Under the pieces are notes generated by a model. That model ran no database searches and had not been told where the DNA came from. It was given only the letters and a program-made list of their open reading frames with translations. A stretch of 64,000 nt of DNA from an uncultured Muribaculum sp. (GTDB taxonomy: Bacteria > Bacteroidota > Bacteroidia > Bacteroidales > Muribaculaceae), in NCBI GenBank assembly GCA_910578785.1, contig CAJTSJ010000001.1:1-64000 (forward strand), given 5' to 3'. Shown piece by piece: positions 1 to 8,067 of the stretch. The position numbers were made by a program, and so were the translations under genes. How positions within the stretch are numbered: the stretch's first letter is position 1; the number at the start of each line of letters is the position of its first letter.

Positions 1-53
1 TTAGGCACCGGTCTGCAAAACCGTTTACAGCAGTTCGATTCTGCTAGGAACCT
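1..53 (+). tRNA. tRNA-Cys (GCA), 3' part, cut by the window edge
   Basis: The anticodon loop CTGCAAA shows anticodon GCA, that is cysteine. The T arm (AGCAG, TTCGATT, CTGCT) and the 3' acceptor strand AGGAACC (46-52) follow, with discriminator T53; U73 is the usual discriminator of tRNA-Cys. No CCA is encoded. The 5' acceptor and D arm lie outside the window. Confidence 0.9.
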
Positions 54-60
54 CTGAAAT

Positions 61-110
61 AAGCGTCTGAACGACTTGATTGTGCAAGAGTTCAGACGCT
101 TAATCATTTT
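61..110 (+). terminator. Intrinsic terminator of the tRNA transcript
   Basis: A perfect 12-bp stem AAGCGTCTGAAC (61-72) / GTTCAGACGCTT (90-101) is followed by a T-rich tract. It starts 8 nt after the tRNA and ends the tRNA transcript. It also rules out the TTG at 76 as a start for the next gene, because that codon lies inside the hairpin. Confidence 0.85.
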
Positions 111-129
111 TCCGCCCCCATTGAATTAT

Positions 130-783
130 ATGACACGATTCGAAATCGAATGGCAGAAGATGCTCGACGGAGAGGCCTACGACGCATCGATGCCCGAATT
201 TTTCAAAATGCTCTCCGCTACGCGAAAGGCCCTGAAACTCTACAACGACCTTGATCCCGACAATGCGACACGCCTTGACGAGATTCTCTACAGCCTGCTC
301 GGAAGCCGCGGCACACGGTGCATCATCAACCAGCCGTTCCGTTGCGACTACGGACGCAATATCCGCGTAGGCCGGAACTTCTTCGCCAACTTCAACCTTA
401 CCATACTCGACGAAGCGCAGGTCACAATAGGCGACAACGCATTCATAGGCCCAAACGTCAGCATATTCACCGCATGCCATCCGCTCGAAGCCGAACTGCG
501 CAACAAGAACGTACAGTGGGCCAAGCCCGTGACCATAGGCAACAATGTCTGGATCGGAGGCGACACCACCATCCTTCCCGGTGTCACAGTCGGGCACAAT
601 GTCGTCATCGGAGCCGGGTCAGTAGTCACCAAGGACATTCCCGACAACGTTGTCTGCGCCGGCAATCCCGCCCGAATCATCCGCTATCTCCCTTCCGACA
701 GCTCCATAGACGGATGCTCCCGCACTCCCGACGACCCGGCATCTGCCCATACCCAGCTCGGCCTTGACTCCTGCGGCGACTGA
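130..783 (+). CDS. Sugar O-acetyltransferase (left-handed beta-helix, Maa/LacA type)
   Basis: Predicted cytoplasmic acetyl-CoA-dependent O-acetyltransferase of 217 aa from the ATG at 130. The N-terminus is helical and the rest shows hexapeptide-repeat turns (VRIG/ITIGNN-type motifs, for example VTIGNNVWIGG and VTVGHNVVIGAG) forming a left-handed beta helix. The HPLEAELRN segment carries the family's catalytic histidine region. The last about 30 residues, rich in Ser, Asp and Pro, extend beyond the usual end of the maltose/galactoside acetyltransferases. The acceptor sugar cannot be told. It stands alone between the tRNA terminator and the tracrRNA gene. Confidence 0.85.
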   Translation: MTRFEIEWQKMLDGEAYDASMPEFFKMLSATRKALKLYNDLDPDNATRLDEILYSLLGSRGTRCIINQPFRCDYGRNIRVGRNFFANFNLTILDEAQVTIGDNAFIGPNVSIFTACHPLEAELRNKNVQWAKPVTIGNNVWIGGDTTILPGVTVGHNVVIGAGSVVTKDIPDNVVCAGNPARIIRYLPSDSSIDGCSRTPDDPASAHTQLGLDSCGD

Positions 784-836
784 ACCATCTACCCACACAA
801 CCCGTAGCGCCATACAAAATTTATCATCAAGGAAAT

Positions 837-915
837 AAAAAAAGTCTCCACGGAGTACGCGGAGACATAGGATTTCACCTTCGGCATATAGCCTTATTGT
901 GATAAGATGTAGAAT
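837..915 (-). ncRNA. tracrRNA of the type II-C CRISPR system
   Basis: On the minus strand, an anti-repeat (about 894-917) pairs with the 5' part of the CRISPR repeat: UUGUG and a wobble/A-U step, a 2-nt mismatch bulge, eight continuous pairs GAUGUAGA/UCUACAUC, then a UUU/AAA step after one mismatch. It is followed by a short nexus-like hairpin (AAGGCTATATGCC) and then a terminator stem GTCTCC...GGAGAC (866-861/849-844) with a seven-U tail (843-837). Length (about 80 nt) and layout are those of II-C tracrRNAs. It is transcribed divergently from cas9. The start is inferred from the -7 box; only the terminator end is sharp. Confidence 0.88.
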
Positions 916-921
916 TTGTTG

Positions 922-952
922 CAAAAATAAGTTTAATATTTGGGAAAACAAA
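922..952 (-). promoter_or_regulatory. Bacteroidota promoter of the tracrRNA
   Basis: Read on the minus strand: -33 box TTTG (952-949), 19-nt spacer, then -7 box TATTTTTG (929-922), a full match to TAnnTTTG. Transcription should start about 7 nt further, near 915, just at the anti-repeat. The cas9 start codon is 60 nt away on the other strand, so both promoters share this interval. Confidence 0.75.
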
Positions 953-1011
953 ATAATTATCCTATTTTTACAAAAATTTAATTCAACTGTGAATTTACAC
1001 CCATCGTTATC

Positions 1012-4000
1012 ATGACAAGCAAGACCTTAGGAATAGATTTAGGCACCAACTCCATCGGCTGGGCCATTGTAGGAAATTTTGATGACCGCCACGAACTCAT
1101 CGATGCGGGTTCTCTGATTTTCCAGGAAGGTGTAGCTCGCGAAAAGGGAAACGAAAAGCCCGCCGTAGAAACACGAACCACAGCGCGTGCAACCAGACGC
1201 CACTACTTTAGAAGAAGACTGCGTAAAATCGAGTTACTCAAAGTCTTAATTGCAAATGGACTCTGCCCCTTTGTGCCCAATGAGGATTTGAATTATTGGA
1301 GATTCAAAAAAGAGTATCCGATGAATGCCGATTTTTTAAGTTGGCAACGAACAAACGGCAATGCCAATCCATATTTTGCTCGAAAAGAAGCTCTTACCAG
1401 AGAATTAGACCTGACAGACATAAACGACCGTTATCTGCTGGGGCGTGCCTTATATCATTTGTCACAGCGCAGAGGATTCCTAAGCAACAGAAAAGACCAG
1501 ACTAAGGAGTCGGACGGAGCCGTAAAAAAAGGTATTGACGACCTTTCAAAGCAGATGGAAGAATGCGGTTGCCAATTCTTAGGAGAATACTTCTATATCC
1601 TTTATCAGGAAAACAAAAAAATCAGGACACGATACACAGACAGACTGAAACATCTGGAAAAAGAATTTTTTGCCATATGCAAAAAGCAGAATCTGCCAGA
1701 ATCACTCGTCAAGGATTTACAGCGCGCCATTCTATATCAGCGACCATTAAAATCGCAAAAGGGCCTGATTGGCAAATGCATCTTTGAAAGCAACAAAAAC
1801 AGATGTCCGGTTTCGCACCCCTCGTTTGAGGAGTATCGGATGCTTGCTTTCATAAACAATATCAAGCTAAAGGATTCTGCTGATTCAGACTACCGCCCTC
1901 TGTCGAAGCAAGAACGCAATCAGATATTGCCTCTGTTTTTCAGAAAGTCTAAAGATGCATTTGACTTTGAAGACATTGCAAAAAAGATTGCAGGCAAAGG
2001 CAATTATTCATTCCGCGACGATAAAAAGGAAACTGCATACAAGTTCAATTACAGAATGTCCACATCAGTATCCGGATGTCCATTGACAACCGGATTGATC
2101 GGAATATTCGGCGACGACTGGGTAAGCACCATCTGCTCTTGCTACACGCTTGCCGACAATAAGAGTGAACGTCAAATCGTCAACGATGTATGGCATGCAC
2201 TATACTCTTTCGATTCCAACGAAAAGCTATTCCAATGGGCAGTTACAAATCTACAGTTGAACGATGAACAGGCGGAATCGTTCACCAAAATAAAAGTCCC
2301 GCAAGACTATGCATCATTAAGCCTCAAGGCCATCGACAAGATTCTGCCGTTCCTTCGCGACGGATTGAGATATGATGAAGCCGTGTTCGTGGCCAATCTC
2401 AACAACGTTTTGCCGGGACACATTAAAGACGACGAAATAAAGAAATCAGAAATCACAAACGAAATAGTAGATTTAATTGCGAATTTCAGCACCAATCCAT
2501 TCAGAAAGACTATTACCAAAGAGCAGGCCGTAAGAAGCATTCTGGAAGATGTGCCCGGAATCGAATTAAAGCGGCTGGATTATATATACCACCCGTCAAA
2601 GCTTAACATCTATCCGGATGCAGAGCTTAACGGCGACGGCAAGCTTCTGCTGGGGTCGCCACGCACGTCATCCGTGCGCAACCCTATGGCCATGCGGGCG
2701 CTGTTCAAATTAAGGCACCTGATCAACCGTCTGATATTGGAAGGAAAAATCGACCGCACCACTCGAATTAACATAGAGTTTGCGCGCGGTCTAAACGATG
2801 CCAACAAGCGAAAAGCCATCGAACGCTATCAGCGCGAAAATGAGAAAAAGCATAAGGACTACTCGAATGAGATCAAATCCCTATATAAAGATACGGCAGG
2901 TATTGACATCGAACCGACCGAGACCGACATTCTGAAATACCAGCTATGGAAAGAACAGAACCACCGATGCCTATACACCGGCGAGCAAATAAGCGTCACT
3001 GACTTCATCGGACCGAATCCGCGATACGACATCGAACACACGATTCCCCGGTCATTAGGGGGCGACGATTCGCAAGCCAATAAGACGCTATGCAGCTCCG
3101 TGTATAACCGGCAGATAAAAAAGTCAACATTGCCGGCCCTGCTTACCGACTATACGGTAATCATGGAAAGGATCGGCTCTCTCGGATGGCAGAAGAAAAT
3201 TGATGATTTGGCCAATGAAATCGCCAAAATCAAATCGTCCAACGCCTCTACTAAGGAGATTAAAGACGCTCTGATACAGAAACGCCACTATTTGAAAATG
3301 CAACTGGAATATTGGAGGGAAAAAGTTCGGCGGTTCACCATGACAGAAGTACCCGAAGGTTTCTCCAACCGTCAGGGAGTCGACATAGGCATAATCGGCA
3401 AATATGCCAAAGAGTACCTTCGTACGTTGTTCCACAGCGAAGAACGGCAGATATTTACCGTCAAAGGACTTACCACGGCCGAATTCCGAAAAATGTGGGG
3501 ACTGCAAAGCGAATACGAGAAAAAGGAGCGCGTCAACCACTGCCACCACGCCATCGACGCGATTACCATAGCCTGCATAGGCAGAAGAGAATATCAACTT
3601 TGGGCCGAATACATCCGCAACTCCGAGTCGTTCAGATACAACGGAGGTGCGAAGCCTGTTTTCGAAAAGCCATGGCCCACTTTCACGGAAGATGTCAAAC
3701 GCATCACCGAACAGCTGCTCGTAGTTCATGATTCGTCGGACAACACCATAAAACAGTCAAAAAAAGTTCTTAAGGTGAGAGGCAAAAAGCGGACGGACTC
3801 CGAGGGCAATCTCCTGTATCAACAGGGCGACACAGCCCGAGCCAAGCTTCATAAAGAGACATTCTACGGAGCTATCAACCGCGACGGCGAGATAAAGTAT
3901 GTTGTCCGCGTGCCGTTGAACTCCCTGACAGAAAAAGACATCGATAAAATCGTAGACCCGGCGGTAAAAGAAAAAGTAAAGCAGGCACTCCATGAGCGGG

Positions 4001-4650
4001 GCTATAAGCATCTGTTCGAATCGCCTATATGGATGAACGAAGAAAAAGGCATCGAAATCAAGAAAGTCAGAGTGTTTACTCCGTCTGTTACCAAACCTCT
4101 GCACATTAAGCGCCATCGCGACGTCTCAAGACTGCCCCACAAACAGATGTATCATGTGGCCAACGACTCCAACTATTGCCTCGCTATATATGAAGGCACT
4201 ACAGACAAGGGCAAGACAAAACGCTCATTCCTCGTACTTAACAACCTGGAAGCCATTGAGCGGAGAAAGTCAGGAGAAGACCTCGTTCCAATGTCCGACG
4301 ACAACGGCATGCCGTTAAAATGGGTGTTAAAAGTCGGAACCATGGTGCTTTTCTACGAGAAATCGCCTAAAGAATTATACGACTGTCCACAGGCCGAACT
4401 TGCAAGAAGGCTTTACAAAGTTTCGGGGCTCAATCAAGATTCAGGCTATGGACGAGCCACTTTTAGATTTCATCAAGAAGCGCGCCCTGACGAATCGACA
4501 GCAAAGACTAAAGACGGAAGCTGGCAACAAGGAGAAGACATTCGTCCTGGTATCAGAGTTCGCCATACTCAATTCAACGCCTTAGTTCAAGGACAGGACT
4601 TTACGATTACAGAGACCGGCACCATCAAGTTTCTACATCCGTCATGCTGA
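1012..4650 (+). CDS. cas9: Type II-C CRISPR-associated endonuclease Cas9
   Basis: RNA-guided DNA endonuclease, 1212 aa, the effector of this system. RuvC-I is LGIDLGTNSIGWAI with Asp9, followed by the Arg-rich bridge helix (about 54-85, ATRRHYFRRRLRK). RuvC-II is INIEFARG with Glu589; HNH is YDIEHTIPRSLGGDD with His676; RuvC-III is HCHHAIDAITIA with His846 and Asp849. All catalytic residues are present. At 1212 aa it is shorter than the roughly 1400-aa Cas9 of many Bacteroides. The stop overlaps the cas1 start (ATGCTGA), so translation is coupled. With only cas9, cas1 and cas2 and no csn2 or cas4, the subtype is II-C. Confidence 0.97.
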   Translation: MTSKTLGIDLGTNSIGWAIVGNFDDRHELIDAGSLIFQEGVAREKGNEKPAVETRTTARATRRHYFRRRLRKIELLKVLIANGLCPFVPNEDLNYWRFKKEYPMNADFLSWQRTNGNANPYFARKEALTRELDLTDINDRYLLGRALYHLSQRRGFLSNRKDQTKESDGAVKKGIDDLSKQMEECGCQFLGEYFYILYQENKKIRTRYTDRLKHLEKEFFAICKKQNLPESLVKDLQRAILYQRPLKSQKGLIGKCIFESNKNRCPVSHPSFEEYRMLAFINNIKLKDSADSDYRPLSKQERNQILPLFFRKSKDAFDFEDIAKKIAGKGNYSFRDDKKETAYKFNYRMSTSVSGCPLTTGLIGIFGDDWVSTICSCYTLADNKSERQIVNDVWHALYSFDSNEKLFQWAVTNLQLNDEQAESFTKIKVPQDYASLSLKAIDKILPFLRDGLRYDEAVFVANLNNVLPGHIKDDEIKKSEITNEIVDLIANFSTNPFRKTITKEQAVRSILEDVPGIELKRLDYIYHPSKLNIYPDAELNGDGKLLLGSPRTSSVRNPMAMRALFKLRHLINRLILEGKIDRTTRINIEFARGLNDANKRKAIERYQRENEKKHKDYSNEIKSLYKDTAGIDIEPTETDILKYQLWKEQNHRCLYTGEQISVTDFIGPNPRYDIEHTIPRSLGGDDSQANKTLCSSVYNRQIKKSTLPALLTDYTVIMERIGSLGWQKKIDDLANEIAKIKSSNASTKEIKDALIQKRHYLKMQLEYWREKVRRFTMTEVPEGFSNRQGVDIGIIGKYAKEYLRTLFHSEERQIFTVKGLTTAEFRKMWGLQSEYEKKERVNHCHHAIDAITIACIGRREYQLWAEYIRNSESFRYNGGAKPVFEKPWPTFTEDVKRITEQLLVVHDSSDNTIKQSKKVLKVRGKKRTDSEGNLLYQQGDTARAKLHKETFYGAINRDGEIKYVVRVPLNSLTEKDIDKIVDPAVKEKVKQALHERGYKHLFESPIWMNEEKGIEIKKVRVFTPSVTKPLHIKRHRDVSRLPHKQMYHVANDSNYCLAIYEGTTDKGKTKRSFLVLNNLEAIERRKSGEDLVPMSDDNGMPLKWVLKVGTMVLFYEKSPKELYDCPQAELARRLYKVSGLNQDSGYGRATFRFHQEARPDESTAKTKDGSWQQGEDIRPGIRVRHTQFNALVQGQDFTITETGTIKFLHPSC

Positions 4651-5531
4651 AGCGCGCCATCTTTCTCTCCTCTCCGCTGAAAGCGTCGGTAAGATATGGA
4701 CAGCTCATACTTACCGACCTTGACGGCAAGAAACCGGATTCAGGCATTCCGATAGAGGATCTCGCACATGTAATCATCGACAATCAGCGTATTTCGATTA
4801 CCGTTCCGGCCATGAACGAACTTGTCCGGCAGAATGTCGGAGTCATCGTATGCGACGACAAAAGCATGCCGCATATAATGATGAACCCGCTTGACTGCAA
4901 CACTTTACAGGGTCAACGGTTCCGTACACAGCTCGAGGCGACGCTTCCGGCTAAAAAGTCAATCTGGCAACAGTTAGTCACAGCCAAAATTAAAAATCAA
5001 AGCGAATTGCTGAACATGCTGAATAAGGACGGCGACATACTTAAGCCTTATTACAGGAACGTGAAGAGCGACGATTCAGACAACCGGGAAGGCGTCGCCG
5101 CAAGAATTTATTGGTCGAAACTGTTTGGAGCCGACTTTTCGCGTTCACGCGACGGCTTCCCGCCAAACAATTTACTGAACTACGGCTACACCATTCTTCG
5201 GGCGGCTACAGCACGCGCCATCGTAGGAGCAGGACTGTTGCCAGCATTAGGCGTACACCACCGCAATCGATCGAATGCATTCCCTCTCGCCGACGACTTT
5301 ATGGAGCCGTTCAGACCGTTTGTCGACAGCATCGTGTACGAACTTTTCCGGAACGGTAAGTATAAACTTGAGAAAGAGACCAAAGGAGCCCTGATTAATT
5401 CGCTCTACCTCGACACAAAGATTAACGGCAAAGTTCATCCGTTGAGTATCGCCTTAGGAATGTTGTGCACCTCCGCCATAAAAATCTTGGCCGGAGAAAG
5501 TAAAACGCTTAACGTTCCGACTCTGCAATAG
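4644..5531 (+). CDS. cas1: CRISPR-associated endonuclease Cas1 (type II)
   Basis: Integrase subunit of the spacer-acquisition complex, 295 aa, working with Cas2 and, in type II, with Cas9. The N-terminal beta domain (LKRAIFLSSPLKASVRYGQ) is followed by the helical catalytic domain with the conserved GLLPALGVHHRN segment (metal-binding His) and DDFMEPFRPFVD (acidic ligand). It starts seven bases before the end of cas9 and ends 7 nt before cas2, so the three genes form one operon. Confidence 0.96.
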   Translation: MLKRAIFLSSPLKASVRYGQLILTDLDGKKPDSGIPIEDLAHVIIDNQRISITVPAMNELVRQNVGVIVCDDKSMPHIMMNPLDCNTLQGQRFRTQLEATLPAKKSIWQQLVTAKIKNQSELLNMLNKDGDILKPYYRNVKSDDSDNREGVAARIYWSKLFGADFSRSRDGFPPNNLLNYGYTILRAATARAIVGAGLLPALGVHHRNRSNAFPLADDFMEPFRPFVDSIVYELFRNGKYKLEKETKGALINSLYLDTKINGKVHPLSIALGMLCTSAIKILAGESKTLNVPTLQ

Positions 5532-5538
5532 GACAATC

Positions 5539-5877
5539 ATGAGCTTCTCCTGCATTAATGCATATAGAGTTATGTGGCTGTTCGTATTCTTTGACTTGCC
5601 GGTTAAGACCAAGAAACAACGAAAAGATGCCGCGTCGTTCCGCAAGAATTTAGAAAAGGACGGCTTCACCATGATGCAGTTTTCCGTCTATACCCGCCAC
5701 TGCGGTTCTAAAGAGAGCATGGATGTACACATACGTCGGGTAAAAGCATTCATTCCATCGCTTGGGAAAACCTCGATATTAAAAGTTACCGACAAACAAT
5801 ATGGCGATATCATCAATTTCTGGGGAAAAGAAAAGGAAATTACACTGAAAGTTCCTCAACAATTGGAATTCTTTTAA
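5539..5877 (+). CDS. cas2: CRISPR-associated endoribonuclease Cas2 (type II)
   Basis: Structural partner of Cas1 in spacer integration, 112 aa, ferredoxin fold. The first beta strand carries FVFFDLPVKTKKQRK with the conserved Asp, followed by FRKNLEKDGFTMMQFSVY and a run of CxS/His residues typical of the Bacteroidota II-C Cas2. The start at 5539 keeps the family's 10-12-residue lead before MWLFVFFDLP. It is the last gene of the cas operon, with a hairpin terminator directly downstream. Confidence 0.95.
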   Translation: MSFSCINAYRVMWLFVFFDLPVKTKKQRKDAASFRKNLEKDGFTMMQFSVYTRHCGSKESMDVHIRRVKAFIPSLGKTSILKVTDKQYGDIINFWGKEKEITLKVPQQLEFF

Positions 5878-5900
5878 TATCTTTGTGTATAAAACTCATC

Positions 5901-5936
5901 AATGCCACTTCCTTGCGCTTGAAAAATGGCATTTTT
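5901..5936 (+). terminator. Terminator of the cas9-cas1-cas2 operon
   Basis: Seven-bp stem AATGCCA (5901-5907) / TGGCATT (5927-5933) running into five T's, 24 nt after the cas2 stop. It separates cas transcription from the array, so the array needs its own promoters. Confidence 0.7.
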
Positions 5937-5989
5937 CAATTTCCGTAATGCCCGTAAACGCCTGAATATATGGCTAATTATTAACCAAG
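5937..5989 (+). other. AT-rich leader-like interval before the CRISPR array
   Basis: 53 nt between the cas terminator and the first repeat, AT-rich, with no reading frame and no TAnnTTTG box. A lone TATCTTTG box lies further up at 5878-5885, without a -33 partner and upstream of the terminator, so it is a doubtful array promoter. The position suits a leader, but all repeats are identical, so array polarity cannot be read from repeat decay. Confidence 0.45.
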
Positions 5990-6021
5990 GTTGTGGTTTG
6001 ATGTAGATTTTCTTAACTTAG
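5990..6021 (+). promoter_or_regulatory. Promoter-like element inside each CRISPR repeat (first copy given)
   Basis: Repeat nt 1-4 are GTTG (3 of 4 to the -33 box TTTG). Nt 25-32 are TAACTTAG (7 of 8 to TAnnTTTG), exactly 20 nt apart, the same spacing as the strong promoters at 29746 and 52057. Start sites would fall about 7 nt past the box, at spacer nt 2-3. The same element recurs in all 17 repeats. Repeat-borne promoters are known from Neisseria and Campylobacter II-C arrays; activity here is inference. Confidence 0.5.
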
Positions 6022-7073
6022 CAACACTTTCGGACAAAGGCGAAAGACTATACGCGTTGTGGTTTGATGTAGATTTTCTTAACTTAGCAACTTGAAGTTT
6101 AGTGTTAGATGTGGGCGTTAGTTGTGGTTTGATGTAGATTTTCTTAACTTAGCAACAAAAGCTTATGACGGTCGTCCTCGTCAAGGTTGTGGTTTGATGT
6201 AGATTTTCTTAACTTAGCAACATATCGGTGCCGAGTTTGATTTTTCGCGTGGTTGTGGTTTGATGTAGATTTTCTTAACTTAGCAACCAAGTTCAATCGC
6301 CACGTTCTGTTGAATGTGTTGTGGTTTGATGTAGATTTTCTTAACTTAGCAACAAAATGTTCCTGTACAACACCGGCCGGTAGTTGTGGTTTGATGTAGA
6401 TTTTCTTAACTTAGCAACTCCGCCGCCGGCATGACGTCCCCTTCGAGGTTGTGGTTTGATGTAGATTTTCTTAACTTAGCAACTTCAGTTTCTACGCAGT
6501 CTATGCAGATTTGTTGTGGTTTGATGTAGATTTTCTTAACTTAGCAACGTTCCTGGGCATCAAATTCATCAACGTTTGTTGTGGTTTGATGTAGATTTTC
6601 TTAACTTAGCAACTCTCAGAACTGAATTTATAATCGCAAAGGAGTTGTGGTTTGATGTAGATTTTCTTAACTTAGCAACCCTTCCGCTGAAATATGTCTA
6701 CGGCTGGCTGTTGTGGTTTGATGTAGATTTTCTTAACTTAGCAACTTTGTATTATCGCTTGACTTTCCGCTTTTAGTTGTGGTTTGATGTAGATTTTCTT
6801 AACTTAGCAACACATTTGGCAAAGATTATGATACTGTATTGTTGTGGTTTGATGTAGATTTTCTTAACTTAGCAACTAGGGACGAACAAGATTAGGCTTG
6901 GTGTTGGTTGTGGTTTGATGTAGATTTTCTTAACTTAGCAACACTCCCCTGTTCCATATCAAGGACCAGCTGTTGTGGTTTGATGTAGATTTTCTTAACT
7001 TAGCAACACCATACGTTGCTGAACACGAAGCCGACGGGTTGTGGTTTGATGTAGATTTTCTTAACTTAGCAAC
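5990..7073 (+). CRISPR. Type II-C CRISPR array, 17 repeats and 16 spacers
   Basis: Seventeen identical 36-bp repeats starting GTTGTGGTTTGATGTAGATT and ending TTAACTTAGCAAC. Starts are at 5990, 6056, 6121, 6186, 6252, 6318, 6383, 6448, 6513, 6578, 6644, 6710, 6776, 6841, 6907, 6972 and 7038. The 16 spacers are all different and 29 or 30 bp long. The tracrRNA anti-repeat pairs with the 5' half of the repeat as written, so crRNAs are read from the plus strand, the same direction as the cas genes. No repeat is degenerate, not even at either end, which suggests a recently active or well-maintained array. The last repeat directly abuts a truncated HTH gene. Confidence 0.99.
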
Positions 7074-7075
7074 AA

Positions 7076-7288
7076 CTGACAGATGCAAAAACAACTGATT
7101 TCCGTCACAGTTTCTGTGCACGGCTTGCAGAGGCGAGGAAACGCCGCGGGCTAACTCAACAAGAGGTCGCAGACCGACTCAATATGAACAGATGCAACCT
7201 GTCTCACATTGAGAATTGGAAGTACGTCTCTATTGACGCGATAGGGAGATACCTCAAAGCCATAGGTGCCGAGGTGCATATTAACTGA
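7076..7288 (+). pseudogene. 5'-truncated HTH (XRE/Cro-like) gene abutting the array
   Basis: The frame is open from 7070, inside the last CRISPR repeat, to TGA at 7286-7288. It encodes about 70 residues with a clear helix-turn-helix: ARLAEARKRRGLTQQEVADR, then NMNRCNLSHIENWK. The C-terminal YLKAIGAEVHIN matches the end of antitoxin-like XRE proteins. No ATG, GTG or TTG precedes the HTH in frame; a stop lies in the repeat. The array therefore appears to have replaced the promoter and start of this gene. Such proteins usually pair with a toxin, but none is seen here. Confidence 0.6.
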
Positions 7289-7316
7289 AACTCAATTGAT
7301 TTAATTTTTGAATGAC

Positions 7317-7550
7317 ATGCTTTGTTTCGCTACTCATTTCCCGGATTTGTTCCTTTGGGCCATTCTGATAATAGTCCTTGGTGGAATAGCACTTTTCATG
7401 TTGTCATGGATAATTCCAATTGCCTTGTGGATTGTGTTTTTCACTTACTATTCTGTCACGGGGCGATGCCGCGATTTCATAGCAAAATGCAAGAACGACC
7501 CCAAATTCATGACCATGGACAAAACCGGGAAATTCTACTGGAAATTATAG
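7317..7550 (+). CDS. Small membrane protein, unknown function
   Basis: About 77 aa from ATG 7317; a TTG at 7308 would add three residues. Two hydrophobic helices (about 9-25 and 27-45, LFLWAILIIVLGGIALFMLS and IIPIALWIVFFTYYSV) are followed by a charged tail (RDFIAKCKNDPKFMTMDK). I recognise no family. A terminator follows 26 nt downstream, which supports it being a real transcription unit. It lies in the phage/HTH debris between the array and glgB. Confidence 0.5.
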   Translation: MLCFATHFPDLFLWAILIIVLGGIALFMLSWIIPIALWIVFFTYYSVTGRCRDFIAKCKNDPKFMTMDKTGKFYWKL

Positions 7551-7575
7551 ATTATTCTCTTAAACAGGTATCATA

Positions 7576-7621
7576 ACACCGCATCTCTGAAGCTTCGGCT
7601 TGGCTTTGCGGTGTCTTTTTT
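7576..7621 (+). terminator. Terminator after the small membrane protein
   Basis: Stem ACACCGCA (7576-7583) / TGCGGTGT (7607-7614) followed by a run of six T's (7616-7621). It lies between two convergent small genes and touches the stop of the minus-strand one. Confidence 0.75.
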
Positions 7622-7835
7622 AGTCAGATTTTCCAGAATCGGCCGGTTTTTCGGAGTCGGATTTGAAATCGTCAGGGCGGTAGGTAATAATGATACGCAG
7701 ATGGTCGTCGCCATCATCATCTGACTCCTTTTTAATACATCTCATCCCCTCGACGAAAAGGCCTATCGCAATCAATAAACCAGATATCGGCACGAGCAAT
7801 AAAACAGTGCAAATTATGAATTTAAATATTATCAT
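7620..7835 (-). CDS. Small single-pass membrane protein, unknown
   Basis: 71 aa. One long N-terminal hydrophobic segment (about residues 3-29, IIFKFIICTVLLLVPISGLL) is followed by an acidic, Asp/Ser/Lys-rich tail with a DDDGDDH cluster. I recognise no family. It is convergent with the previous membrane protein and shares the terminator region. Because it is short and alone, the coding call is moderate. Confidence 0.4.
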   Translation of the reverse strand: MIIFKFIICTVLLLVPISGLLIAIGLFVEGMRCIKKESDDDGDDHLRIIITYRPDDFKSDSEKPADSGKSD

Positions 7836-7903
7836 TTGTAATTGAGCTGTATTTCACAAATTTAGTAAATTAGTATCATAATAACAAGTAAACATATAAA
7901 AAC

Positions 7904-8029
7904 ATGGCATCCAACAGTACGATTCCCATAAGATTTAAGGCTGAGGACAATGGCAACGGCTTCAAGCAGTTGATTATGGATGCCGACGGCTTTCGCAAAG
8001 TCATTGGCGCGACGTTCAAGGTTACATGA
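7904..8029 (+). pseudogene. N-terminal fragment resembling a phage tail tape-measure protein
   Basis: 41 codons (ATG 7904 to TGA 8027). The start MASNSTIPIRFKAEDNGN and the following FKQLIMDADGFRKVIG resemble the first residues of Bacteroidales phage or prophage tape-measure proteins, which run to many hundreds of residues. Here it ends after 41. The frame stops just before a solitary CRISPR-repeat-like sequence. It is read as a prophage scar; the assignment is from memory of the family and needs a search. Confidence 0.45.
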
Positions 8030-8045
8030 GCCTTTTCAGATAGAA

Positions 8046-8067
8046 TTGTGGTTTGATGTAGATTTTC
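8046..8067 (+). repeat. Solitary CRISPR half-repeat outside the array
   Basis: 22 of 22 bases are identical to repeat nt 2-23, in the same orientation as the array, about 970 bp past the last repeat and 16 nt after the tape-measure fragment. Nt 24-36 of the repeat, which include the promoter-like box, are not kept; only a loose TTAA/GC trace follows. The conserved part is the part that pairs with the tracrRNA. It could be a crRNA-like RNA element or the relic of an old array. Confidence 0.85.

Noticed and set aside
76..129. Upstream TTG start for the acetyltransferase
   Set aside because: The codon lies inside the tRNA terminator hairpin (61-101); the ATG at 130 starts the normal family N-terminus.
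6576..7121. Open frames with repeated LWFDVDFLNLATL peptides (both strands)
   Set aside because: These are translations of CRISPR repeats; spacing and peptide periodicity follow the array.
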